A DNA stretch of 47,745 nucleotides from Acidimicrobiia bacterium (GTDB taxonomy: Bacteria; Actinomycetota; Acidimicrobiia; Acidimicrobiales; Poriferisodalaceae), in assembly GCA_022826045.1 (NCBI GenBank), contig JAJDVQ010000088.1:1-47745 (forward strand), in the 5' to 3' direction. Below the pieces are notes generated by a model. That model saw only the letters and a program-made list of their open reading frames with translations, did not search any database and was not told where the DNA came from. The position numbers and the translations under genes are program-made. This document shows, one piece after another, positions 32,319 to 41,500 of the stretch (its first letter is position 1; the number at the start of each line of letters is the position of its first letter).

Positions 32319-33299
32319 TCAGACGTAGGGCCAGCGGCGCTTTGAGGCCGTTGCGGTGGCAGAGGAACCATCGGGCGGCGCGGGCTCGGTGAGCGCCCAG
32401 CGGCGCCGCCACGCTGAAGCCGTGGGGCCCTCGAGGCCCGGGCTGTCGGCGCTGTGCAGGCGCCGGCGGGCTGCGAACCAGTTGCCCGTGGCGGTCTCGT
32501 CGGCGAGCCCCTCCACTGCGGCTTGCAGCCGCCGCGTGAAGCGGCGGTTGTTCTCGCCCTCGTCGAAGCTCAGCGGGCGGCCGAAATTGATCACCGAGCG
32601 GGCCCGCCTGGGCCACGCACGGCCCTTGCGCAGGATGTCGAAGGTGCCCCGGATGTGCACGGGCACCACCGGCACGCCTGCCTGCTTGGCCAGGAAGGCC
32701 GCACCGGGCCGGAATTGCTGACCCCAGCCGTCGCGGGAACGACCTCCCTCCGGGTAGATCACGAGACTCCAGCCGCCGCGCAGCAGCGTCACCGCCTTGT
32801 CGATGGTCCGGCGGTTGAGTGCGGTTCGCTCGATGGGGATGGCGCCGACGAACAGCGCAGAGATCGCCGAGGTCGCCCGGTTCCCGAAGAAATAGTCGGC
32901 CGCAGCGCCGACTACGAGCCGGTTGCACCACGGCTCGGGAACGGAGGTGGCGATGACCGCCGTATCGACATGGCTCTGGTGGTTGGCTGCGAACACCGCC
33001 GGACCGTCGAGCTCGCTGAGCCGGTCCACGCCCTTGATCGTCGGCTGGGCGTAGTAGCGCACCAGGGCGCGGACGATCGTGTCGCGTGCCACCCGTCGGG
33101 CAACCCGAGCCGGGAAGCGCCGAGCCCAGTCGGTGTCGTAGTTGGCGCCGGCATTGACCGGCAGGGGCGTCTGGCCCCGAGGGGTTGCCGCCGCCCGCAG
33201 CGGGAAGTCGGCGCCGCGCATGATGCGCGTCACCGACGCCCTCGTGCGCTGGGCGCGCTTGGCCCCGAGGTGGGAGATCGGGGGCTTCTCAGACGACAT
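32319..33299 (-). CDS. plsC: 1-acyl-sn-glycerol-3-phosphate acyltransferase (PlsC family)
   Basis: Membrane-associated acyltransferase of 326 residues. The catalytic HX4D motif is NHQSHVD (His107, Asp112). Acyl-acceptor blocks FVGAIPIERTALNR and IYPEGGRSRDGW and the fourth block VPVVPVHIRGTF follow in order. The N-terminal 60 residues are a basic extension, and the C-terminal 60 are low-complexity. It transfers acyl groups to lysophosphatidate or a related lipid. Its start overlaps the end of the LarA-like gene by 11 bases, placing it in the acyl-reductase operon. The exact acceptor may differ from phosphatidate synthesis. Confidence 0.88.
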   Translation of the reverse strand: MSSEKPPISHLGAKRAQRTRASVTRIMRGADFPLRAAATPRGQTPLPVNAGANYDTDWARRFPARVARRVARDTIVRALVRYYAQPTIKGVDRLSELDGPAVFAANHQSHVDTAVIATSVPEPWCNRLVVGAAADYFFGNRATSAISALFVGAIPIERTALNRRTIDKAVTLLRGGWSLVIYPEGGRSRDGWGQQFRPGAAFLAKQAGVPVVPVHIRGTFDILRKGRAWPRRARSVINFGRPLSFDEGENNRRFTRRLQAAVEGLADETATGNWFAARRRLHSADSPGLEGPTASAWRRRWALTEPAPPDGSSATATASKRRWPYV

Positions 33300-34878
33300 C
33301 GGCCATCAGCATGGGCGGATTGTGAAAATGCGTGATCGACGGGTCGCGCCCGACCACGTCGGTTGCCATCTCGAGCGCATCATTCATCGTCGAAGCCGAA
33401 CGGAAGCCCATGCGCTGGGCGGCGGCCCTGTCGCCGCCCACGATGATCACCCCGCCCAGATGCTCAAGCGCATGTGCGCACCAGTACCACATGTAGAACG
33501 GGTGAACACCGTGGTAGGCGTACGAGGTGCGGTACAGGTGCCGGTACCACTCGTCCTCCGCGTAGCGCTTCTCGTACCGGTGCTCGATGACCGCCGGATC
33601 GGTGGTGTCGGCGAGCACCTCTTCGAAGAAGTCGATGTAGCTGGGATGGTGCACCGGGTGGAACTCCCACGGCGTGGGGTGCGTCATGATCACCACGCCG
33701 CCGTGGCGGACGAGCGGCTTGCCCCGGTACAGGTTGAAGAAGTAGCCGAGACCCAGGCACGCCACCAGGATCGGGTTCATGATCGAGTTGACGTTGTAGG
33801 GGCAGATGTAGGGCAGCCCCATCGTCAGCACGTCGGTCTGGCCTTCCACCCGCACCAAGTGCTGGCGGTAGACGTTCTCGAGCGTCTGGCGGTGCACGGC
33901 CTCGACCTCGCCGGCCTGCACGGATGTCAGCCCGTACGGTGCCCGGATGCCTTGGAAGATGCGTCGGGCCTGACGGCGGGACATCAGGTCGAGCGCCGTT
34001 TTGGTGCCCATCAGCATCATGCGGTCTCGCGGCGTCATCTCCCACTCGCGGCGCTTCAGGAAGTCGTACGGCGACGGGAATTCGTTGTTGTTGAGCGTGG
34101 TCTCGATCTGGAACACCTTCACACCGGCTTCTGCCAGCAGGCGTCCCTGGCGCCAGTTGCGAGTGTGCAGCTCTGAGCTCTCGGGGTCCATGAACGATGT
34201 CGAGTGCAGCATCGTGTGCACGTTGTGGTGGTGGCGCAGCGCCGTGTAGGGCGACAGGCCGGTGGCGACGCTCTTGTGGCCGCCGTCCATCGACACCAGG
34301 TTGATGTTGACGTACACCAGCAGGTCCGACTCGGCGGCGCGCTTGGAGATCACCACCTCCTCGCCGGCGTCGGTGGTGCCGAGGTGGGTGAGCGCGTCGG
34401 GATCCTCGGCGTCGAAGTTGTAGAGCTGGCCGTGGGGGGCGAAGGCGTCGTACACGCGGTCGCCGACGGCGTGGCGCAGCTCTGCTTCGGTCATGCGGCG
34501 ATGCAGCGCCAAGGCGGCGATGAGTTCGACGTCGTCGACGCCGGCGGCGGCCGCCATGTCCAGGACCTGCTCGATGATCCGGCCGCGGATGTCGGGGGCG
34601 GCCATCGGGGGCAGCGGCAGGGAGAGGTCGTCGAAGGCGATGGTCAGCTTCATGCCTGGCTGCATGTATGCGGCGAGGGGATCGCGATCGCCCAGCGGAT
34701 TGGACAGGGCTTCGGCGATGGCACGCTCGGGATCGCGCACCGGATCCAGCGGCTCGTTGGGATAGACGACCCGGCTGCCGACGGGCAGTTTCTCCAGACG
34801 GAGCCCCTCGCCGTGGTGGAACAGGATCGGCGGGGTGGTGCGATCCACCTCGAGCACGAGGCCCTTGCGCGCGGTCAC
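33289..34878 (-). CDS. LarA-like (DUF2088, nickel-pincer lactate racemase fold) protein
   Basis: A 529-residue protein with the LarA N-terminal domain. AFDDLSLPLPPM corresponds to the FDDxTRP motif. AALALHRRMTEAELRHAVG carries the conserved His (126). VSMDGGHKSVATGLSPY carries a Lys (202) at the place where LarA binds its nickel-pincer nucleotide. The remaining 300 residues go beyond LarA (about 425 total) and include many His, Trp and Tyr residues. GTG 34878 is fixed by a GTGA overlap with the stop of the acyl-reductase gene. Association with acyl reductase and PlsC suggests a hydroxyacyl or lipid substrate rather than lactate. No larB, larC or larE genes are in the window. Confidence 0.8.
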   Translation of the reverse strand: MTARKGLVLEVDRTTPPILFHHGEGLRLEKLPVGSRVVYPNEPLDPVRDPERAIAEALSNPLGDRDPLAAYMQPGMKLTIAFDDLSLPLPPMAAPDIRGRIIEQVLDMAAAAGVDDVELIAALALHRRMTEAELRHAVGDRVYDAFAPHGQLYNFDAEDPDALTHLGTTDAGEEVVISKRAAESDLLVYVNINLVSMDGGHKSVATGLSPYTALRHHHNVHTMLHSTSFMDPESSELHTRNWRQGRLLAEAGVKVFQIETTLNNNEFPSPYDFLKRREWEMTPRDRMMLMGTKTALDLMSRRQARRIFQGIRAPYGLTSVQAGEVEAVHRQTLENVYRQHLVRVEGQTDVLTMGLPYICPYNVNSIMNPILVACLGLGYFFNLYRGKPLVRHGGVVIMTHPTPWEFHPVHHPSYIDFFEEVLADTTDPAVIEHRYEKRYAEDEWYRHLYRTSYAYHGVHPFYMWYWCAHALEHLGGVIIVGGDRAAAQRMGFRSASTMNDALEMATDVVGRDPSITHFHNPPMLMADVV

Positions 34879-37253
34879 CGTACTGACCCTGCGACGCGGG
34901 CCCTGCGGGACCGGTGCGTGCGGTCGAGCCGGTCGGTGTTGGCGCGAACCCGGAACGGCGGCGCTATGGGCAGCAGGGGTCGGGGGCCGCCGGGTGAGCG
35001 CTCCCAGTTCTCGCACAGCCATCCCCGCTTGTCGGCGATGGTCACGAGCCGGGTCTCCGGATTGACCGCCACCGGATAGCCCACGGCCTCCAGCATGGGC
35101 ATGTCCGAAGCTGCATCGGCATACGCCACGCCCTGTGCCAGGTCGAGCCCTTCGGTTGCCGCCCAGTCCACCATCATCTGGGCGCGCACCTCGCCGGTTG
35201 GCGGCACGTCGATCATCTCGCCGGTATAGCGCCCCTCGCGGCTGTCGATGCGCGCAGCGATGATGTGGTCGAACAGCGGCGCCAGCGGCTGCACGGCCAG
35301 CTCGAGCGCACCGGTGATGAGCACCGTGCGATGCCCGGCGGCTCGATGCTCACGCACCCGTCGCAGTCCCGCCGGGAACGCCTTGGTCAGGAACAGGTGG
35401 CTGAGCATCTCCGCCGCATCGGCGTCGAGCTGGCCTACCGGCGCACCCTTGTAACGCCGGTAGAAGTAGCGCAGGAAATCGGTGCGGTCGCGGCGATCCC
35501 GTCGCCACAGGCCAGGCGTCTCGGCGAGGGTGCGCAGGGCGAAGCGCACTCGCTGGGGCGTATCGAGCCGCCGGGTTGCGAGCCATGCATAGGTCTCGAC
35601 CACGTTGCTCGCGATCAGCGTGTTCTCGAGGTCGAATGCGGCGAAGTGGCGTGCCGGGTCGAGCACGGCGGTGCGCAGGCGCTCGTTGCGGCTGGGCCCG
35701 GTGCGGGGTTGGGGCGTGGTCTTGACGCGCGCCTGGGCGATGACGGTCGGCAGGTGCACGTCGGCGATGTAGGCGGCCCAGTCGATGACACGCGGATCGA
35801 AACCGAATCGCTCGCGGTCGGCAGCAGGCAGTGATTCCCACAGCTCGGTCGTGCGGTCGATCTCGTACAGCGCTTCGCACTTGCCGTAGGCGCCGTACAG
35901 CAGGACGTAGTCGCGGATCTGCTCGAGTCCGGCTCGCCGCTGCGCGAGCCGGATGGTGAAGTCGTTGCGCCCGCGCATCGGCAGGCGGTGCACCACTTTC
36001 TCTGCCGTGTTGAACAGCGACATGGCCCGGTCGAGCTGCTCTTCCAGGCCGCTCGCTCCGGCGTAGTTCCACTGGGTGCTGGCCGTGGGATGGCCTTTGG
36101 CGTCATAGACGGGGTGGTCCTGGAACCACTGCATTGTCGTCTCGGTCAGCACCTTGAAGCGCAGCGGGTTCACCGCACCCGAGGCCACCTGGAAGATCTC
36201 CGGCTCGGGCGCCGGCCCCCGTGCCGCCACGGCGATGATCGCTGCGGCAACCATGTCGACCGGGATGACGTCGATGATGCCCTCGGGGTAGCCCGGGAAG
36301 GTGTCGAGCTCGCCCTTGGCGAACGACACGAACAGCGGCTCGGCCATGCGGAAGCCGCGGATCCAGCCCGGCGACGGCTCGGCGAAGGCCGATTCGATGA
36401 TGGACGGGCGAACGATGGAGATGGGCACGTCGCCCTGCAGCTCCACCAGCGCCTGCTCGCCCAGCGCCTTCGAATACGTGTAGACGTCGGGCCATCCCAG
36501 CGAGGTCGCGCGGCTGCGGCCGGCGGTGACCATCTCGGCGTCCACCCATTCCCGGCGCAACTGCTCGGTCTTGGCGGCCAGCAGCGGCAGGCCGGCGGGG
36601 CCGAGTTCGGAACGCGCGTCACGGTGGAAGCGGCGCAGGCGCTCGGGGGAACGGCTGGCGGCGTCGAGATCGGCGCGGGCGCGGCGCGCGGCGGACACCT
36701 CTGCGCGCCAGTCGACGTCCATCGAGAACGGCGTGTCGGCCAGGAACACCTCGGCCGCTGAACCCCGTCGATTCCCGGCGACATAGCACGTCGACACCGC
36801 GATGAAATGCGGCGCAGCGCCTTGGGACTGGCAGGCCTCGAGCAATCGGTTGGGGCCCAGGAGATTGGTCTCGATCGATGCGTCCAGCGGGCTGTCGAAG
36901 CTGACGGTGGCGGCCGCGTGGATGATGACGTCGCAGCCGCAGAGCAGCTCGAGATCGCCGGGGGAGAGGCCGAGGCCGTCGACGCTCACATCGCCGGACA
37001 CCGCCGTGATGCGCCGGCTGCAGATCTCGTCGAAGTCGCTGCCCCACGCCGCACGGAGGCGTTCGAAGGCGTCGTTGCGCAGGATCTCGCGCTGCACGCG
37101 CCGGTTCACGTCGGTGCGGCGGCCCGGCCGCACCAGCAGCACCAGCTCGCAATCGGGCACCGAGCGCAGCAGCCGCTCGACGAGCGCCGTGCCCAGGAAA
37201 CCGGTTGCACCGGTGATGGCAATGCGCTTGGCAGCCAACGCGTCGGCTATCAC
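34875..37253 (-). CDS. Fatty-acyl reductase fused to a HAD-IB hydrolase-like domain
   Basis: A 792-residue fusion. Residues about 8-400 are a Male-sterility/NAD_binding_4 reductase with ITGATGFLGTALVERLL at the NAD(P) site and the catalytic YTYSK (near 260). It also has VRPSIIESAFAEPSPGW, as in fatty acyl-CoA reductases. A C-terminal FAR-like helical region follows. From about 530 a HAD-IB-type domain begins with AAFDLENTLIASNVVE, then VLITGALELAVQPLAP, and ends with AYADAASDMPMLEAVG. In the first HAD motif the second Asp is Glu (DLENT), so phosphatase chemistry may be altered. GTG 37253 is the natural start. It probably reduces acyl-CoA to alcohol or aldehyde for wax or ether lipids; this is inferred. 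Confidence 0.88.
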   Translation of the reverse strand: MIADALAAKRIAITGATGFLGTALVERLLRSVPDCELVLLVRPGRRTDVNRRVQREILRNDAFERLRAAWGSDFDEICSRRITAVSGDVSVDGLGLSPGDLELLCGCDVIIHAAATVSFDSPLDASIETNLLGPNRLLEACQSQGAAPHFIAVSTCYVAGNRRGSAAEVFLADTPFSMDVDWRAEVSAARRARADLDAASRSPERLRRFHRDARSELGPAGLPLLAAKTEQLRREWVDAEMVTAGRSRATSLGWPDVYTYSKALGEQALVELQGDVPISIVRPSIIESAFAEPSPGWIRGFRMAEPLFVSFAKGELDTFPGYPEGIIDVIPVDMVAAAIIAVAARGPAPEPEIFQVASGAVNPLRFKVLTETTMQWFQDHPVYDAKGHPTASTQWNYAGASGLEEQLDRAMSLFNTAEKVVHRLPMRGRNDFTIRLAQRRAGLEQIRDYVLLYGAYGKCEALYEIDRTTELWESLPAADRERFGFDPRVIDWAAYIADVHLPTVIAQARVKTTPQPRTGPSRNERLRTAVLDPARHFAAFDLENTLIASNVVETYAWLATRRLDTPQRVRFALRTLAETPGLWRRDRRDRTDFLRYFYRRYKGAPVGQLDADAAEMLSHLFLTKAFPAGLRRVREHRAAGHRTVLITGALELAVQPLAPLFDHIIAARIDSREGRYTGEMIDVPPTGEVRAQMMVDWAATEGLDLAQGVAYADAASDMPMLEAVGYPVAVNPETRLVTIADKRGWLCENWERSPGGPRPLLPIAPPFRVRANTDRLDRTHRSRRARVAGSVR

Positions 37254-37325
37254 GCCGTGTTGTCTAGCCCCAACGGGCGCCAGATACGCGCACGGGCTGC
37301 TCGGGCCACGGCGTCGCACGGAGCC

Positions 37326-37380
37326 TGCCGCTCTGGCTCGCTTCGCTCGCGGGCCGCTCGGGCTCGGGGCTCAGCCTCCG
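37326..37380 (-). repeat. Dispersed intergenic repeat, copy 4 (diverged)
   Basis: Minus-strand copy of the dispersed family, shorter and more diverged. It includes ggaggctgagcc and gagcggcccgcgagcgaagcgag. It covers the last codons of the lipoprotein gene (stop at 37371) and the space before the acyl-reductase start. Here the core contains a clean palindrome, gctcgcttcgctcgc. Confidence 0.65.
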
Positions 37381-38351
37381 GACAGCTCTGCGAACAGTCG
37401 GGCGCAGGCCCTGACGGCCCTCCAGCCGCACGACAGCGCGTACCGCTCGTAGTCGCTCCCGGGCGGTCCGAATGCGGCCAGGTCGCGGCATGCCGGCGCG
37501 TCGGCGGCGCCGCAGCGCTGCCACAACTGATCCAGGTACTCGTCGTCGCCGGGCGGCGGATCCTGGGGCGACCGGCCGGCCAGTGCCGGCGGAGCGCCGT
37601 TGTCGCCCACCAGCAATACGCAGTCTCGTGTGGTGCGACCGCCGCAGGTCCAGCCGAAACTGGCATAGGCCGACCCGCCTGGCGCCGACAGCACGAGCTG
37701 CGCACATGCCCGGCTGCTGCCGCCGGCGCACGCCCTCCACCAGCCGTCCAGTTCGGGAATGCTCCCCGGCGCCGGAGACTCGGGCCCGAATTCGATGCCC
37801 AGCAGGCCGGCGTCGGCGCCCGAATCGCCGAGCAGCACGCTGCAGTGCAGGTTCTCGCGCCCCCCGCAGCTGAACGCGAATGCCTCGTAGTCGCTGCCCA
37901 CGGGCGACTCGTACAGCAGGGCATTGCAGGCGCTGGCCGAGCCCTGCCCGCACAGCGCCCAGAGCTCGTCGAGTGCTGGATCGTCTCCGGGCGGGCTGTC
38001 TCCCGGATCGAAGAGCGCAGGCGCACGCACCAGCGCTGCGGGCAAGGCGGCATCGCGCTGCTGCGCAGGGGAGCGCACCCCGGTGTCCGACGGTGTCGCG
38101 GATCGTGGAGCGCCGGTGTCGAGCGCGCAGATGTCGCGGGCGATGTCGGCGAGCGGCTCGTCGGCAGGGTCGAGCGGCAGCGACAGCTCCGCCGCATCGG
38201 CCAGGCCGAGCGCCGCGGCCAGACGCTCGCGCTCGCATGCCCCCAGACCGTCGCCGCCGCTCGAATCACCAGCGCCGGGCGTCGGCCCCGAACCGCTGCA
38301 TGCCGCCGACAGCAGCGCCGCCGCAATGATGATCGATACGCCGTGGAGCAC
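37371..38351 (-). CDS. Cys-rich lipoprotein with three tandem repeats
   Basis: Exported protein of about 326 residues from GTG 38351, or 352 from ATG 38429. A hydrophobic segment GVSIIIAAALLSAAC ends in a lipobox-like Cys, suggesting a lipoprotein. After an acidic, Pro-rich linker come three repeats of about 50 residues. Each has the pattern PGDDpxLDxLWxxC...ACxxL....PxGSxYExFaxxCGGR...C with four Cys: unit 1 contains DELWALCGQGSASACN, unit 2 DGWWRACAGGSSRACA, unit 3 DQLWQRCGAADAPACR. I recall similar units in actinobacterial septum- or stress-related exported proteins; their function is unknown. The spacing suggests two disulfides per unit. The start is uncertain. Confidence 0.75.
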   Translation of the reverse strand: MLHGVSIIIAAALLSAACSGSGPTPGAGDSSGGDGLGACERERLAAALGLADAAELSLPLDPADEPLADIARDICALDTGAPRSATPSDTGVRSPAQQRDAALPAALVRAPALFDPGDSPPGDDPALDELWALCGQGSASACNALLYESPVGSDYEAFAFSCGGRENLHCSVLLGDSGADAGLLGIEFGPESPAPGSIPELDGWWRACAGGSSRACAQLVLSAPGGSAYASFGWTCGGRTTRDCVLLVGDNGAPPALAGRSPQDPPPGDDEYLDQLWQRCGAADAPACRDLAAFGPPGSDYERYALSCGWRAVRACARLFAELSGG

Positions 38352-38515
38352 TGGCGTCAGTCTGGCCTCAGCCTGTCGGGCTGCGAAAGCTCGAGTGTTA
38401 CCGATTAGCCTCGGTTGTGTGGTCCCCATTCGCCGGTCGGCTTGCGACGCGGTGTCTCGCCCGCCGTCGCCTGCCGATGACGCCAGCGTGACAGTGGCTC
38501 CGCGCGCGCAAGATC

Positions 38516-38526
38516 GGGGGGGGGGG
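38516..38526 (+). promoter_or_regulatory. 11-G homopolymer upstream of the giant surface-protein gene
   Basis: A run of eleven G, 54 bases before ATG 38581, in the spacer between the divergent lipoprotein and giant surface-protein genes. It is by far the longest mononucleotide run noticed in the window. Such tracts slip during replication and, in promoters or leaders, cause phase-variable expression of surface proteins in several bacteria. Whether it does so here is inference. Confidence 0.6.
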
Positions 38527-38529
38527 TCA

Positions 38530-38568
38530 ATGGCAGCGCGGGCTGCGCCAGCGCGCGCTAGTCGGTGA
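38530..38568 (+). other. Possible 12-codon leader peptide
   Basis: ATG 38530 starts MAARAAPARASR and stops at TGA 38566-38568, 12 bases before the main ATG and in the same frame. It follows the poly-G run immediately. The gggggg tract could serve as its ribosome-binding site. It may be chance, or a leader coupling translation to the giant gene. Confidence 0.3.
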
Positions 38569-38580
38569 GTGTGCTGTGGC

Positions 38581-41500
38581 ATGAGACGCCTGCTGGCCGC
38601 CGGTCTGGCTGTGGTGACGGCGGCGTCGCTGCTGGCGGTGGTGCCGCTGGCGGTCGTGCCGCCCGAGGCAGCCGCGCAGACAGCCGCCACGGGCGCCCCG
38701 TACCTGCACCGCACCTCCATCGTCGAGGGTCAGCAGCGATTCTTCGAGATCTCCAACGTGCCCGATGCCTCGGCGCACTACCTGCGCATCAAGCCGCTCG
38801 CCGCGCCCTACACCGCTGAGCAAGGCGATCTGTCGGCCACCACCGAACAGCGGCTCATCACGCCGGGCGGCAACGGCGCCCAGACCCGGATCAGGCCCGC
38901 CTCCCAGCGCATCCGCTTCGAGGTGGAGGCCCGGCCCGACAACGACACCGACGACGAGACGTTCGGGCTGCAGCTCTGCTCCAGCGCGCAGTGCACGGGC
39001 GCGGCGCTGCTCGCCGAGTGGGACATCGCCATTGCCGACGCGTCCGACGCCACGCTGACCGGCACGGGCGGCGGCGGCGTCACCGTCAGCGGCGGCGGCG
39101 CCTCGATGATGGAGCGCACCGCCAACAGCGACCCCCGCGACCACCGAGGCACGATCACCGTGAGCCTCGACAGCCCGCCCACGGGGCCGATCGTGATCGT
39201 GGCGCGGGTGGCCGACACCGTGCCCGGCGCCGACGGCACGCCCACCTCGATCGCCAGCGCCACCGGCAGCTTCGCGAAGCACGAGCTCCCGTCGCCCACC
39301 GCTGCCCGAGAGGTCCTCACGATCACCCAGCAATGGCTCGACCTGCTCGACACCGACGGCACCCCCGGCGTGTCGCAGGCCGAGTGGGACGCCGCCGAGG
39401 GCGCCTGGCGTCCCGATCCGCACAGCTTCGAGGTGCGCCTGCGGGCGTTCGACAACGCCGTCGACACCCCCGGCGGCGTCCTGTCGGGAACGCTGGAGCT
39501 CACGGTGTACGACTACGACAGCAAGTACCTCGACGAGGCCGACCGCACCGTCACCGTCGGCGGACGGCAGCGCACCGTCAAAGGGCCCGACACCGCCACC
39601 GCTCCCACGGAGTACACGGGCATCACGCTGCCCGACGTGGCGCTCACCGTGACAAACGACGACGAGCCGACCCGGATGCGCCTGCTGCCCGCGGACGGCG
39701 GAGACTTCACAGCCACCGAAGGCAGCGCGACCGACACGGCAAAGTTCCGAGTGGTCATCGACCGGGCGCTCACGGCCAACGAGACGGTGACGGTGCCGCT
39801 GGCGTTCTCCGGGGCGGCGCTGGGCACGCACTTCAGCGTCGCCCTCGACGGCTCGCCCGCCGGCGCCGCCTACGCAGACTCCGACGACGGCACGCAGGGG
39901 CGGCTGACCCTCTCGGGGGCGGGAGCGCAGCGGGCCACGCTGGCGGTGACGGCGCTGACCGACTCCGACACGGTGAGCGAGACGCTCGAGGCGAGCATCC
40001 CGCGGCGCTCCGACACCGGCCCGGCCCCGTACTTCACGTCGAGCCTGGCGGGCGGCCTGTGCGCGGGGTCGGGCTGCGCCGGCCACAGCAGCGTCGGCTA
40101 CGACAGCACCGAGGGCGAGCAGCGCTCGTACCGGATGACGCTGATCGACCAGACCGCTGCCGCAGGCCTGGCGGTGCTGGACGTCGGCGACGGACGCCTC
40201 CTGGAGGGCGGACGGTACCTCTACTCGGTGCGGCTGACCGCCCAGCCCACCGGCGATGTCACGGTGACCGTCGCCAGCGCCGACCCGAGCAAGGCGATCG
40301 TCACCGCGGGCGCGTCGTTGAGCTTCGGCCCGCAGTTCTACCCCAGTTGGCGTCACCGACAGTACGTCATCGTCAGCGGCGTGCAGAATGCAGACGATGC
40401 CGCTGATGCGCTGGTGGGCATCACCCACACCCTCAGCGGCCCCGGCGCATATGCCGGCGTGGCGCCCGTGACCCACACCCTGACCCTGGTCGACGACGAC
40501 GCCACCACCGTCACCATGGCAGGCAACGGCGTGCGCACCGTCGGCAGTGCCGACAGCATCTCGCGGGTCATGGTGGAGGGCGAACCGGGGACGGTCGACA
40601 ACTCGCTCACCGTGAGCCTGAGCCGCCCCCTCGTCGACGGCGAGTTCGTGCGGGTGCCGCTGTACCTCGAGGCCAAGGGCCACACCAGGCCCGGCGCCGC
40701 GCAGGAGTGCGTTCTCGACGACGACGGCAACGGCAACACGGTCGAAGCATCGGACGGCACTTCCTGCGACGTGGTCCAGAGCGTCCGCGGCCCGCGGGTC
40801 TCGGCCAACGTGGCGTATCCGCCCCGCCTCAACGACTTCCAGATGACCGCCTCAGGCGTCGGCGTGTCGGTGGAGGCCGTCGACCGGCTGACCCCCAGTC
40901 ACGTCGGCTACCGCTATCTGGAGTTCCGCGGCGCCGGCGCGCAGAGCGCTGTCATCGAGATGCACGCCACCGACGGCTTCGACGACGGCGATGCCCACCA
41001 CGAGGAGTTCCGCATCGCCTTTCCCAACGACTTCCGGGCACTCAACCCGAACCACCCCGAGTACACCGGCCGCTACCTGCCGCCGGTGACCAACCTCGAC
41101 GGCGGCATCGAGGCGTGGGTCCCCGGCGCGCAGGCATGGTTCGCCATCACCGACGACGAGTCGCCCGATCAGGCCGACGTCGAGGTGCCCCCCGACTGGC
41201 CGCTGCTGCCCTCTGGCCTGGAGCCCGGCGACAGGTTCCGGCTGCTGTATGTGACCAACGCCTCCACCGCCGCGAGCACCGGCGGGTCGGGCGGGCGCAC
41301 GGCGTACACCGATTTCGTGCGTGCCGAGATCACCGGCGCCGGCCTCAAGCAGGGCGGCGTGGCCGACCTCAAGCCGTATGCGAACCGGATCCATCCGGTC
41401 ATCACCATCGACAACGGAGGGGCGGCGTACATCAACGCCAGGTTCGACCCGAACAACAGCAGCCACCCTGACGACCCCATCTACTGGGTGGGCGGCAACA

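Noticed and set aside
38527..40683. A 718-codon minus-strand frame across the start of the giant gene
   Set aside because: Low-complexity composition and no family. The plus strand has a clear signal peptide and domains, so this is a shadow.
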